Below, in pieces: positions 51,732-60,952 of a stretch of 64,000 nt of DNA. Position 1 is the stretch's first letter. Every line of letters starts with the position of its first letter. The position numbers and the translations under genes were made by a program. Source of the stretch: Bacteroidota bacterium (GTDB taxonomy: Bacteria; Bacteroidota; Bacteroidia; Chitinophagales; Chitinophagaceae); NCBI GenBank assembly GCA_023416995.1, contig JAEZGI010000057.1, forward strand, positions 62,001-126,000. The letters run 5' to 3'. The notes under the pieces were generated by a model, which did no database searches, was not told where the DNA came from, and saw nothing but the letters and a program-made list of their open reading frames with translations.

Positions 51732-52367
51732 ATGAAAGTAATGGTTTACCACAAAGATTATGACGGCATTCTACAATCACTTTTAGAAAACCCGGGGCTG
51801 GCAAATGAAGGTTGGTCGCTTCATGACCATAGTACACACATCGCGCACCCACTACATAGAATCTGCGATGGTGTTTTTTTGAATTATTATGGGGACGAAG
51901 AGGCGGCGCGTATGGCATCGATATTTCTCAACCATGGCGCATTGGTGAATGGCAACAATCCGCCACCGGGAACAGACACCCCGCTGATCGCTGCGGCCAG
52001 CCTGCATGCAGATAAAGTTGCCTTGTTGTACATAGCGCATGGCGCCGATATCGCTCATCCCGGTACACATGGGGGTACGGCCTTACATTGGGCCGCATGG
52101 TGCGGTCGACCCGTTGTGGTTGAAGCCTTGTTAAAAGCAGGTGCACAAGTTGGTACCTTATGTAGTGACTTCAGATCAACACCTTTGTTCTGGGCAGTTC
52201 ACGGGTCAAAGAATCACACAAGTTCGGATGAACATGCACGTTGTGTTGAACTATTGCTAAAGGCAGGAGCCGATAAAACCTACCCCAATAAGGACGGCAA
52301 TACTGTATTCGATTTGCTTGATAATGCCGATGATGTTATGAGGGATCTTTTGAACCGGCAATATTAA
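51732..52367 (+). CDS. Ankyrin repeat protein
   Basis: The protein has 211 residues with about four ankyrin repeats in the last 150 residues, such as GTDTPLIAAASLHADKVALLYIAHGADIA, GGTALHWAAWCGRPVVVEALLKAGA and STPLFWAV. No signal peptide is seen, so it is probably cytoplasmic. Ankyrin repeats bind other proteins; the partner is unknown. TACCTTTA (51708-51715) resembles a -7 element, and TAGGTT-A-AACCTA (51714-51726) is a small perfect palindrome beside it. Confidence 0.85.
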   Translation: MKVMVYHKDYDGILQSLLENPGLANEGWSLHDHSTHIAHPLHRICDGVFLNYYGDEEAARMASIFLNHGALVNGNNPPPGTDTPLIAAASLHADKVALLYIAHGADIAHPGTHGGTALHWAAWCGRPVVVEALLKAGAQVGTLCSDFRSTPLFWAVHGSKNHTSSDEHARCVELLLKAGADKTYPNKDGNTVFDLLDNADDVMRDLLNRQY

Positions 52368-52381
52368 ATCTACATACATTC

Positions 52382-52424
52382 AAAAAAAAGAGGCTATCTC
52401 ATACTGGAGACAGCCTCTTTTTTT
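52382..52424. terminator. Bidirectional terminator between convergent genes
   Basis: AGAGGCT (52389-52395) pairs with AGCCTCT (52412-52418), with A-run (52382-52389) on the left and T-run (52418-52424) on the right. It serves the ankyrin gene and the cytochrome gene. Confidence 0.9.
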
Positions 52425-52436
52425 AAGAGGTCCTGG

Positions 52437-55400
52437 TTAATTATCTTCTTTCAATGTTGCAAGAAAGCTTACAACATCACGGATCTCGCGTTTTGATAAT
52501 ATTGCCTTCATATCGGGCATACTGGACGGTGAATTCGTTCTTTTTGCTATTTGGTCCTTTGGTATCACCTGGTCAGGCTGATCCCCTGACTTCAGGACTA
52601 TTCTTGATTTGGAGTCTTCATGGATGATGCCTGAAACAGTCGTACCATCTTTCTTTTCGATTGAAACCATTCCAAATCCAGGTGCCAGTCTTGCTCCGGG
52701 TGCTATAAGCGCTTCGAGCAACTGTTCACGTGAAAGCCGTGCTGCGATACCATTTAAACGAGGTCCGGCATTACCACCACGGTCATCGTACGAGTGACAT
52801 TTCATACACTGCGCCTGTTGGTTTCGGAAGAAGATGTTCCGGCCACGATTCTGGTCGCCACCGGTGAGGCTACCCGCATACGCTGCGGTTAATTCATCGG
52901 GCGACAGTTTGGTTTGTACCGACTTATATTTGGCAATAAGATCAGAAGACTGGGTGCTATCGATTGCCTCGCCAAGCTCCATGTATAAATCCGGCGACAA
53001 GGATCCGTTACCCATCTTGTTTAAAAGTTCATTTAATGGTTTGGCGGAATATTGCAATGGCAGTTTACCAAGCGTAAGAACCGCTGCTTGTTTTTCTTCA
53101 ATAGTTTTTGTTGATATCACATCATTCAACAAAGTAACCATCAGTTCTTTCTGGATGTTCATGTTGGTTAAAAGGTCGAGACCTGCAACACGGACTGATT
53201 TTTCTTTATCAGCAAGCGCCGATTTGATGGCAGGCTCTGTAGCTGGATCCTGTAATGAAACAAGCGTGCGAAGTGCTTCAACCCTCACAGCAGGATCACG
53301 ATCGGTTTTCACCAGCGCAAGCAACTGGGTTGCGCCTTCCCTGATTCCGAGTTTGGCCACCGCTTTAACTGCACTCATCCGCACTGCCATATCCCTGTTC
53401 CCCAATAAGGCAGTGAATGGCTGTGTTACCTTCGACTTCAACTGTGCCGCATCGCGGGTAACTGGTCCGCGTAACCGTCCATCCACCCTGTCTAACACGG
53501 ATGGTTTCGCCCAGGTGCTCAGTGCATCGATTGCCTCGGCGCGCATAGCAGTTGGCTTACCTTCCGTTGCGGCATAAGTGATTAAACGTTGCTGCGCGCT
53601 GTCATCGCCCACTCGCATATTGGCGCTGATTACACGGCGAATTAAAGGTTCATTCGAAAAACGGGTTGTATTCAATAAACCTGCAAGTGCCGGTAAGGCA
53701 TCTTTAATGGAAAGATCATCATTGATTGCACGGGCAGTTTCGGTAACAACAAACTCATCGCTATCATTCAGAAATACTGCGATCCCGGGATCACTCATTC
53801 TTCTCAAAGCCACCACTGCCGCAATACGCAGGGCACGCGAAGAATCTTTGGCCAATGCTATCAATGGCGCTGATTTGCCTATGCGTGAAAGTGCTAAACT
53901 GCCTGCATGACGTAGATATGCATCGGCGTCGTTGTTGGCCCGCAGCATTGCGATCAGAGGATTGATGCCGGGTTCATATTGAATTCTTCCCAAAGCTTCG
54001 GCTGCAAAAAAACGGACACGGCTATTTGTGTCAGACAACAATGGAACCAGCTTTGCACCTGCATTTGCATAGCGGATATCGCCGAGCCATTTGGCTGCCT
54101 GGGCACGTACTTCTGCATCCGCATCCTGGAACAACGGGATCAGTGCTTCGGCATGTTTACTGTCTTTTCTCGCCAGTTGGCTAATTCCCCAAATAGCGTT
54201 TATACGTGCCAGTTGGTTAGTTCTTTGTGCGAGGGCAGCGGCAAATACTGTCTTGCCCTTCTCAGCTCGTTTCACCAGCTCAAACTGCGATTTCATCCGC
54301 ACGCGCATATCCGCATGTTTGAGGAGTTCTCCCAGTTCGTTATCATTTTTACCTGAAAAACTTGCTGCAAGCAGTGCCTGGGTTTGTTTCCGTTCGGCAC
54401 TGTTAGCATTTGCCTTATCATCAAGTTTCCAGATGCGGCCATAAGGAAGCGTGTTCCAGCCTTCTATCCAGTCAGCCACATATAAAGCACCATCCGGGCC
54501 AAAGTCGAGGCCGGTTGCAAGTACTCCTCCCAATATCTTTTTATTAGCACCTAATTCAAAACTGGCACCTTTAGGATTAAGTTTGAAGCTATGCACTCCG
54601 GAACTTGCCGGGTTACCGACAAATTCTGCTACAAAAAATGTGTTTTTATAATCCGGTCCCATTGCTGTACCCGGGTTGTAAACAAGTCCTGCGGGCCCGC
54701 TCACAAAATTGCTTATACAAGGCGTGATATAGGCTGCCTGGCCCTCCCAACGAGGGAGGTACATTTTTTCGTCCATCCAGACCTTATATGTATTGTTATT
54801 GGGATCCCGGTATTTACCGTATTGCCAGTTACTTCTCCAGCCCGCATCAGAGCCGTTAACAATATAGACCAGGCGTTCTTTTTCTCCCGGGTGATCACCG
54901 TCGTTGTCTTCACTGATCAGGTTGCCATATTCATCAAAAGCAAACTCATGCGTGTTGCGTAAACCGTGGGCAAAAATTTCGAAGTCACTTCCATCCGGAT
55001 TCGAACGCGCTATCACTCCACTATTTGGATGTTCCCATTTTTTTCCGTCAGGACCTTTTCCGTTAAAACCGATATCACCAATCTGCCAGTAGATCCTTCC
55101 ATCGGGTCCCATTTCAACACCAGACATACCATGTCCGCCAAAACCGATATGGATACCATAGCCATGAGAAATCGATGTTTTTTCGTCTGCAATGCCATCG
55201 CCGTTTTTATCACGCATGCGCCAAAGGTCCGGGGCAACTGCAACATACAGATCTTCACCATCGCTCAAAATGCCACCGGCAACATCAGTAACCTCATCAT
55301 GAAAGTCATCAACAACCAATTGGGTTTTATCTGCAATACCGTCTCCGTTCGTATCTTCAAGACGATACACATTCTCTTTCTCAATGGTCATATCGCGCCA

Positions 55401-55856
55401 GTCGTGTGAGCTATCGCCATTCAGATCTGCCAGCCATTGATTTTGTTTGCTGTTTTCCGGTGATAGTGTTTTGCGAAGAAAAGCGCGTTTATCATCGATC
55501 GTTTGTAAACTGATCGATTCGATCTCCCAGTCACGGTGTCCGCGAATATCAAACTCAGAATTTTTCTGACGATTGGTAGTTGCGTAATAAATCCTGCCAT
55601 GGTCATCTATATCGATTGCAATAGGAGAGATAACCAGCGAATCAACGGCCCATACGGTTAATGAAAGCCCGTCTGCTACTGTAGCCTGTATACTTGAATC
55701 AATAGCAACGGCACGCCTGGCTGCAAAAGCACTATCTATTGTTTTAATGCGTAAATCAGAGACGCTGTCCTGTTGTTTACAGCCCGTGAATACTATGGGT
55801 GATAGCAGCGTTGTTACGAGGGCAATGCTTCCAATGGAGGCAATCGGTTTTCTCAT
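52437..55856 (-). CDS. PVC-type heme-binding lipoprotein with HEAT repeats and cytochrome c domain
   Basis: The protein has 1,139 residues. A signal sequence with lipobox (VFTGC) marks a lipoprotein. Residues about 55-480 form a six- or more-bladed propeller of the PVC dehydrogenase type (YYATTNRQKNS, DIDDHGRIYY, GFGGHGMSGVEMGPDGRIYW, GYGIHIGFGGHG). Residues about 500-980 contain HEAT repeats (AEALGRIQYEPGINPLIAML and similar). A C-terminal cytochrome c domain has CMKCH and a later Met in GFGMVS. Such proteins are secreted electron-transfer enzymes, probably sugar or alcohol dehydrogenases, mainly known from Planctomycetes, Verrucomicrobia and Bacteroidota. It is a single gene. Confidence 0.85.
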   Translation of the reverse strand: MRKPIASIGSIALVTTLLSPIVFTGCKQQDSVSDLRIKTIDSAFAARRAVAIDSSIQATVADGLSLTVWAVDSLVISPIAIDIDDHGRIYYATTNRQKNSEFDIRGHRDWEIESISLQTIDDKRAFLRKTLSPENSKQNQWLADLNGDSSHDWRDMTIEKENVYRLEDTNGDGIADKTQLVVDDFHDEVTDVAGGILSDGEDLYVAVAPDLWRMRDKNGDGIADEKTSISHGYGIHIGFGGHGMSGVEMGPDGRIYWQIGDIGFNGKGPDGKKWEHPNSGVIARSNPDGSDFEIFAHGLRNTHEFAFDEYGNLISEDNDGDHPGEKERLVYIVNGSDAGWRSNWQYGKYRDPNNNTYKVWMDEKMYLPRWEGQAAYITPCISNFVSGPAGLVYNPGTAMGPDYKNTFFVAEFVGNPASSGVHSFKLNPKGASFELGANKKILGGVLATGLDFGPDGALYVADWIEGWNTLPYGRIWKLDDKANANSAERKQTQALLAASFSGKNDNELGELLKHADMRVRMKSQFELVKRAEKGKTVFAAALAQRTNQLARINAIWGISQLARKDSKHAEALIPLFQDADAEVRAQAAKWLGDIRYANAGAKLVPLLSDTNSRVRFFAAEALGRIQYEPGINPLIAMLRANNDADAYLRHAGSLALSRIGKSAPLIALAKDSSRALRIAAVVALRRMSDPGIAVFLNDSDEFVVTETARAINDDLSIKDALPALAGLLNTTRFSNEPLIRRVISANMRVGDDSAQQRLITYAATEGKPTAMRAEAIDALSTWAKPSVLDRVDGRLRGPVTRDAAQLKSKVTQPFTALLGNRDMAVRMSAVKAVAKLGIREGATQLLALVKTDRDPAVRVEALRTLVSLQDPATEPAIKSALADKEKSVRVAGLDLLTNMNIQKELMVTLLNDVISTKTIEEKQAAVLTLGKLPLQYSAKPLNELLNKMGNGSLSPDLYMELGEAIDSTQSSDLIAKYKSVQTKLSPDELTAAYAGSLTGGDQNRGRNIFFRNQQAQCMKCHSYDDRGGNAGPRLNGIAARLSREQLLEALIAPGARLAPGFGMVSIEKKDGTTVSGIIHEDSKSRIVLKSGDQPDQVIPKDQIAKRTNSPSSMPDMKAILSKREIRDVVSFLATLKEDN

Positions 55857-55939
55857 TGTTTGGTGATGGTTTAAGTTGAAATAGTTAATCAGGCGTTGAA
55901 TATAGAAAACTTATTTCAAACTTCGCATCGGCGCCGGCC

Positions 55940-56782
55940 TTATGATTCAGCGAGCCGGCGAATGGTTTGCAATGCGGCTTCCCATGCCGCACTATGATGA
56001 GCAAGATGTTTTTTTTGCAAGGGGCCGGCTGTGGCAGTCAGTCTTACACTGTCAGCAGAAGTCGGTTCAAGGCGTATATCCTCGTAGTATGCGCCGAAAG
56101 GTGAGCCTTCTGCTGCATTTATATCATCATAATACCGCATCAACAATTGCTTGTTCGCATCCATGGTTTCAATCACACCTTTGGCGCCTATATTTTGTTC
56201 CATGTCTGTCCATGTGATGGAAGCACCTTCTTTCCAATCGGATTGCGCGAGCGCACCGGTTCCGAAATCGTTTCCCCATTGATGGTTGGGATTGATAATG
56301 ATGTTCCAGATCCTTTCAATGCCAGCTTTGATATCAATTACTGATGCTATCATTCCTGTTTCTACAATACCAGTCAGAGACGACTGTACAAGATAGGTCC
56401 AGCCTTCGTTGAAACTGTCGCGGGAAAAATCAGGTTGATCGGTTGAGAAGGTATCAAGGCCGGAATGGGTGAGTGTCAGCTTAGTTTGTTCCGGGGATTC
56501 GGGTGAAAGTTCAAAGGTTACCAACGAATCGCCGGGATGACCATCATAGCGCCATGTATAAGCCAAACGTGTAACGGGGTTAACTTCTACCACCTTACAC
56601 AGGTGTTTGTACTGTCGGCCTTCGCGACCCGCGGTGAAACTGAATTCATGGTTGAGTTCCGGTTTGAAATCGGGTATATCAAAATACCATTCTTTCATCT
56701 GGTTTTTGTCGGTTATTGCCTGCCAGACTGTTTTGATGGGAGCGTCGTAAGTTTTTTCAATGATCAACTGATTCGCTTGCAT
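55940..56782 (-). CDS. Tandem SRPBCC (AHSA1-like) domain protein
   Basis: The protein has 280 residues from ATG 56782; a TTG nine bases earlier is less likely. Two AHSA1/SRPBCC domains are fused: about 1-135 (TYDAPIKTVWQAITDKNQMKEWYFD, CKVVEVNPVTRLAYTWRYDG) and about 140-280 (IDIKAGIERIWNIIINPNHQWGNDF). SRPBCC folds bind hydrophobic ligands. The second copy is diverged. It lies 26 bases after an ArsR-type regulator gene, the classic pairing in Bacteroidota. Confidence 0.9.
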   Translation of the reverse strand: MQANQLIIEKTYDAPIKTVWQAITDKNQMKEWYFDIPDFKPELNHEFSFTAGREGRQYKHLCKVVEVNPVTRLAYTWRYDGHPGDSLVTFELSPESPEQTKLTLTHSGLDTFSTDQPDFSRDSFNEGWTYLVQSSLTGIVETGMIASVIDIKAGIERIWNIIINPNHQWGNDFGTGALAQSDWKEGASITWTDMEQNIGAKGVIETMDANKQLLMRYYDDINAAEGSPFGAYYEDIRLEPTSADSVRLTATAGPLQKKHLAHHSAAWEAALQTIRRLAES

Positions 56783-56808
56783 AAGTATCAATTTTAGAAG
56801 TGATAAAT

Positions 56809-57123
56809 CTATTTTGAGTTGAGAAAATCACCCAGTGCATCCAGCTTCTGGTTCCAGAACTTGCGATAGTGGTCGAGCCATTGATCCACTTCTTTGAGTT
56901 TGTTGAGATCAGCCCTGCAGAACCTTTCCCTTCCCTGGTTATGGATAATGATGATGCCACACTCTGTTAATATGCGCAGGTGCTTGGAAACAGCTGGTCG
57001 GCTGATATTAAAGTGATCCGCCACAGTATTGATGTTCAGTGTTTTTTCTGAAAGCAGCCCGATTATTTGTCTGCGGGTGGGATCAGCAATTGCCTGGAAA
57101 ACGTCACGTCTCAGATCTTTCAT
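56809..57123 (-). CDS. ArsR-family transcriptional regulator
   Basis: The protein has 104 residues with a winged helix (DPTRRQIIGLLSEKTLNINTVADHFNISRPAVSKHLRIL, then GIIIIHNQGRERFC). No metal-binding Cys cluster is seen. It is the first gene of an operon with the SRPBCC gene. A -7 element, TATATTTG, ends about five bases before its ATG, so the transcript may be leaderless. A palindrome covers the promoter, so it likely represses itself. Confidence 0.92.
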   Translation of the reverse strand: MKDLRRDVFQAIADPTRRQIIGLLSEKTLNINTVADHFNISRPAVSKHLRILTECGIIIIHNQGRERFCRADLNKLKEVDQWLDHYRKFWNQKLDALGDFLNSK

Positions 57124-57127
57124 AACC

Positions 57128-57152
57128 CAAATATACGTAACCGTTCGGTTAC
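57128..57152 (-). promoter_or_regulatory. Promoter and palindromic operator of the ArsR-SRPBCC operon
   Basis: GTAACCG-TT-CGGTTAC (57137-57152) is a perfect inverted repeat. On the minus strand, TATATTTG (57135-57128) is a perfect -7 element directly beside it. Self-repression by the ArsR product is the simplest reading. Confidence 0.65.
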
Positions 57153-57335
57153 ATAAATTTTTTTTCAGATTTATTCCCGCGGGCTAATCCTATTTTTGCA
57201 TTTGCTGGCTGAGCAGCTAACCTGAAGAATGTGGTTTTAACACTATGTTGACCTCAGATATTGTATTGTTGATCAATCGCTTACTACTGACGATTCCTTG
57301 TCGTATAACCAATACGCAACTAAAATAATCAAGCG

Positions 57336-57371
57336 TTTATACTTTTTAGTATAAATAGAATTGTACCTTTG
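57336..57371 (+). promoter_or_regulatory. SUF operon promoter with palindromic operator
   Basis: TTTATACT-TTTT-AGTATAAA (57336-57355) is a perfect inverted repeat with ACT/AGT half-sites as in Rrf2/IscR sites. TACCTTTG (57364-57371) is a perfect -7 element. The repeat covers the -33 region. The Rrf2 gene at the end of the operon is the likely repressor. Confidence 0.65.
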
Positions 57372-57404
57372 CGGCAATCAAAAGGAATAAAAAAGACGAC
57401 TATT

Positions 57405-58844
57405 ATGGATGAAAAACTTAGTATTGAACAAGCCGTTCTGAGTGACTACAAGTACGGGTTTGTTACCAATATTGAGGCTGACGAGGCGCCAAAAGGGCTC
57501 GACGAGAGCACGGTAAGGTTCATATCAGCCAAGAAAAACGAGCCTGAATGGATGCTGGAGTGGAGGCTGAAAGCTTACCGTCAATGGCTGAAGATGAAGG
57601 AGCCGGATTGGGCCAACATTGATTATCCGCCTATAGACTACCAGGATATTATTTATTATTCCGCTCCCAAACAAAAACCTGTGCTGGACAGTCTCGATGA
57701 TATTGATCCTGAGCTGCGGCGCACTTTTGATAAACTTGGAATATCCCTGAACGAACAGAAAAGGCTGAGTGGCGTTGCTATCGATGCTGTTATAGACAGC
57801 GTTTCAATTGCAACAACATTTAAAACCCAGTTGGCGGAGCAGGGAATTATATTCTGTTCTATCAGTGAAGCGATTCGTGAACATCCTGACTTAATTAAGA
57901 AATACCTTGGTTCAGTGGTTCCGGCCACTGACAATTATTTTGCTGCATTAAACGCTGCGGTTTTCAGTGATGGTTCTTTCTGTTATATCCCCGAGGGCGT
58001 ACGTTGCCCGATGGAGTTATCTACTTATTTCCGGATCAACGCCGAAAATACCGGTCAGTTTGAACGCACACTGATTGTGGCTGAACCCGGAAGTTATGTT
58101 AGTTACCTGGAAGGTTGTACTGCACCTATGCGTGACGAAAACCAACTGCATGCTGCCGTGGTTGAGCTGATTGCACAGGAGCGGGCAGAAATCAAATATT
58201 CAACCGTTCAGAACTGGTATCCGGGCGATAAAGAGGGTAAGGGTGGTATTTACAACTTCGTTACTAAAAGAGGTATTTGCCAGGCACATGCAAAAATTTC
58301 CTGGACACAGGTTGAGACAGGGTCATCTATCACATGGAAATACCCCAGTGTTATATTAAAAGGCGACTATTCAATCGGCGAGTTTTATTCCATAGCGGTC
58401 ACCAATAATAAACAGCAGGCAGATACCGGTACCAAAATGCAGCACCTCGGTAAAAATACCCGAAGCCGGATCGTTTCAAAAGGTATTTCTGCCGGCTATA
58501 GCAATAACAGTTATCGTGGATTGGTGCACGTTAGCCGCAAGGCTGAAAATGCCCGTAATTTTTCGCAATGTGATTCTTTATTGCTGGGCGATAAATGCGG
58601 GGCGCATACATTTCCATATATCGAAGTAAAAAATAACACTTCTGTTGTTGAGCATGAAGCTACCACTTCAAAAGTGGGTGAGGACCAGATATTTTATTGC
58701 AACCAGCGCGGTATGGATACTGAAACCGCAGTGGCGCTGATCATCAGCGGATTTGCGAAAGAAGTAATGAACCAGTTGCCAATGGAGTTTGCTATTGAAG
58801 CACAAAAACTTTTAGCAATCAGTCTCGAGGGAAGCGTTGGTTAA
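57405..58844 (+). CDS. sufB: Fe-S cluster assembly scaffold protein SufB
   Basis: The protein has 479 residues from ATG 57405; an upstream start at 57369 lies inside the promoter. SufB motifs are AVFSDGSFCYIPEGVRCP, TYFRINAENTGQFERTLI, EGCTAP, CQAHAKISWTQVETGSSITWKYPS, and the C-terminal SGFAKEVMNQLPMEFA. SufB is the main scaffold of the SufBC2D complex in the cytoplasm, where [Fe-S] clusters are built. It is the first gene of the seven-gene suf operon. Confidence 0.96.
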   Translation: MDEKLSIEQAVLSDYKYGFVTNIEADEAPKGLDESTVRFISAKKNEPEWMLEWRLKAYRQWLKMKEPDWANIDYPPIDYQDIIYYSAPKQKPVLDSLDDIDPELRRTFDKLGISLNEQKRLSGVAIDAVIDSVSIATTFKTQLAEQGIIFCSISEAIREHPDLIKKYLGSVVPATDNYFAALNAAVFSDGSFCYIPEGVRCPMELSTYFRINAENTGQFERTLIVAEPGSYVSYLEGCTAPMRDENQLHAAVVELIAQERAEIKYSTVQNWYPGDKEGKGGIYNFVTKRGICQAHAKISWTQVETGSSITWKYPSVILKGDYSIGEFYSIAVTNNKQQADTGTKMQHLGKNTRSRIVSKGISAGYSNNSYRGLVHVSRKAENARNFSQCDSLLLGDKCGAHTFPYIEVKNNTSVVEHEATTSKVGEDQIFYCNQRGMDTETAVALIISGFAKEVMNQLPMEFAIEAQKLLAISLEGSVG

Positions 58845-58871
58845 TCATCAAATAAAAAACAAGTAGAATTT

Positions 58872-59639
58872 ATGTTGCGCATTCAAAATTTGCAGGCCGG
58901 AATTGAAGGGAGAGAGATCCTTAAAGGTATCAACCTCGATATAAAACCAGGCGAAGTGCATGCTATCATGGGGCCAAATGGTTCCGGGAAAAGTACACTT
59001 GCATCAGTACTTGCCGGCCGGCAGGATTATACAGTTACAGGAGGAACGGTAGAGTTCCTTGGTAAAGATTTGCTGGATTTGTCGCCCGAGGCGCGTGCCG
59101 GGGAAGGTCTGTTTCTTGGATTTCAATACCCCATTGAGATTCCAGGTTTAAGTACAACCAATTTTGTAAAAACGGCAGTTAACGAAATCCGTAAATACCG
59201 CGGCCAGGAGCCACTTGATGCTGTTGCTTTCCTTAAAATGATGAAGGAAAAAATGGCCCTGATGGAAATGGAGCAATCTATGCTGAGCCGTTCACTGAAC
59301 GAAGGTTTTTCAGGCGGTGAAAAGAAACGTAATGAAATCTTCCAGATGGCGATGTTGCAACCAAAGCTGGCTATACTGGATGAAACAGATTCCGGTCTGG
59401 ATATCGACGCCATCAGGGTTGTTGCCGGTGGTGTAAATAAACTTCGTACGAAAGACAATGCTGTTCTTGCGATAACCCACTATCAGCGTTTGCTTGATTA
59501 CCTGGTTCCAGATTTCGTACACGTTTTATACAACGGAAGAATCGTAAAATCAGGAACAAAAGAACTCGCACTTGAGTTGGAAGAAAAGGGTTACGATTTT
59601 ATCAGGAACGAGATGCACCAGGCAGAAGTTGTTTCTTAA
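58872..59639 (+). CDS. sufC: Fe-S cluster assembly ATPase SufC
   Basis: The protein has 255 residues: Walker A GPNGSGKSTLASVL, Q-loop GFQYPIEIPGL, signature FSGGEKKRNEIFQMAML, Walker B AILDETDSGLD, and the switch His in ITHYQRLL. These are the specific SufC forms. It drives the SufB-SufD scaffold with ATP. It lies 27 bases after sufB and 14 before sufD. Confidence 0.96.
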   Translation: MLRIQNLQAGIEGREILKGINLDIKPGEVHAIMGPNGSGKSTLASVLAGRQDYTVTGGTVEFLGKDLLDLSPEARAGEGLFLGFQYPIEIPGLSTTNFVKTAVNEIRKYRGQEPLDAVAFLKMMKEKMALMEMEQSMLSRSLNEGFSGGEKKRNEIFQMAMLQPKLAILDETDSGLDIDAIRVVAGGVNKLRTKDNAVLAITHYQRLLDYLVPDFVHVLYNGRIVKSGTKELALELEEKGYDFIRNEMHQAEVVS

Positions 59640-59653
59640 ACCAAGAACTATAA

Positions 59654-60952
59654 ATGGACAATACATATATCAAAGAACGTTTTGAAGGACTTACCCTGGG
59701 TGCAAATCCATTAGCTGATATCAGGCGCGATGCTTTTCGCAGCTTTGATCTGATGGGAATACCCACTGTTCGTCATGAAGAATGGAAATACACACGAATA
59801 AGCAGTCTGTTCAATAAGGAGTTTCAACTTGCTACGGCACCGACAACTCAATTACAGGCTTCCGATATCGATAAGGTTCGTTTGCCCGGATACCAGGATG
59901 CTAATCAACTGGTTTTTGTTAACGGTCATTACGCGCCACAATTGTCAGAGATCCGCTCGGCAGGCTTAACGCTTGTTTCACTTGAGGAAGCTGCAGCAAA
60001 CCAATTTGCACCATTTGTAAGAGAGCATTTTAATCATAGCAGCAAATATCTGAAAGACGGTATCAATGCTTTGAATACTGCTTTCATTGATGGTGGCGTG
60101 TTTCTGCATGTTGAAGCAGGAAAGATTATCAAACACCCTGTATATATCTATAATATCTCTGATGCACGTGAAGCTGCGGTATTGTCACAACCCAGGAGTC
60201 TTGTATTTGTAAGCGAAGGCGCACAGGTGCAGATGGCAGAAACCTACATCACCCTTGGGGACTCTGAAAGTATGACCAACCAGGTAATGGAAATTGTTGT
60301 TGATAAGGATGCGCTGTTTGATTATTACAAATTACAGAACGATCGCAGTCATGCCAGCCAGGTTAGCACAACGCATATCAGGCAGATAGGTAAAAGCGTT
60401 ACGCACTGTGTTACCATTTCATTGAATGGTGATATTGTACGCAACAATTTGCACACCGTGCTCGAAGCGCGTTATTCTGAAGCAAACCTGTATGGTTTAT
60501 ATTACCAGTCAGGTTCAACCCACGTAGATAATCACACTATCGTTGACAATGTTCAGCCGGATTGTTTAAGTAATGAACTGTATAAGGGAATTCTTGACAA
60601 TCAATCGACAGGCGTATTCAATGGTAAGATCTATGTGCAGAAAGACGCACAAAAGACAAATGCGTTCCAATCAAACAAAAACGTGTTGTTGTCTGAAAAT
60701 GCTAACGTAAATACTAAACCGCAGTTGGAAATTTTTGCGGATGATGTGAAGTGTTCGCATGGTTGCACCATTGGCAGTCTTGATGAGGAGGGTTTATTTT
60801 ACCTGCAATCGCGTGGTATTCCTAAAAACCAGGCTATGGCGTTGCTGTTGCAGGGATTTGCGGTTGATATACTTGATAAAATAAAACCGGCGCCGCTTCG
60901 GGCTTATGTAGAAGAAATAATTACAGAACGTTTAATTTCTGAACGCGTATGA
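59654..60952 (+). CDS. sufD: Fe-S cluster assembly protein SufD
   Basis: The protein has 432 residues with an N-terminal helical part (HEEWKYTRISSLFN) and the beta-helix core shared with SufB (HCVTISLNGDIVRNNLHTVLE, NVLLSENANVNTKPQLEIFADDVKCSHGCTIGSLDEEGLFYLQSRGI). The latter contains the family-typical C-terminal motif with His and Cys. It binds SufB and SufC in the scaffold complex. It overlaps sufS by four bases. Confidence 0.95.
   Translation: MDNTYIKERFEGLTLGANPLADIRRDAFRSFDLMGIPTVRHEEWKYTRISSLFNKEFQLATAPTTQLQASDIDKVRLPGYQDANQLVFVNGHYAPQLSEIRSAGLTLVSLEEAAANQFAPFVREHFNHSSKYLKDGINALNTAFIDGGVFLHVEAGKIIKHPVYIYNISDAREAAVLSQPRSLVFVSEGAQVQMAETYITLGDSESMTNQVMEIVVDKDALFDYYKLQNDRSHASQVSTTHIRQIGKSVTHCVTISLNGDIVRNNLHTVLEARYSEANLYGLYYQSGSTHVDNHTIVDNVQPDCLSNELYKGILDNQSTGVFNGKIYVQKDAQKTNAFQSNKNVLLSENANVNTKPQLEIFADDVKCSHGCTIGSLDEEGLFYLQSRGIPKNQAMALLLQGFAVDILDKIKPAPLRAYVEEIITERLISERV

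Noticed and set aside
52834..53577. Plus-strand ORF of 247 residues inside the cytochrome gene
   Set aside because: It is Ser- and Ala-rich and opposite to the HEAT-repeat part, which has consistent repeats; it is a shadow.
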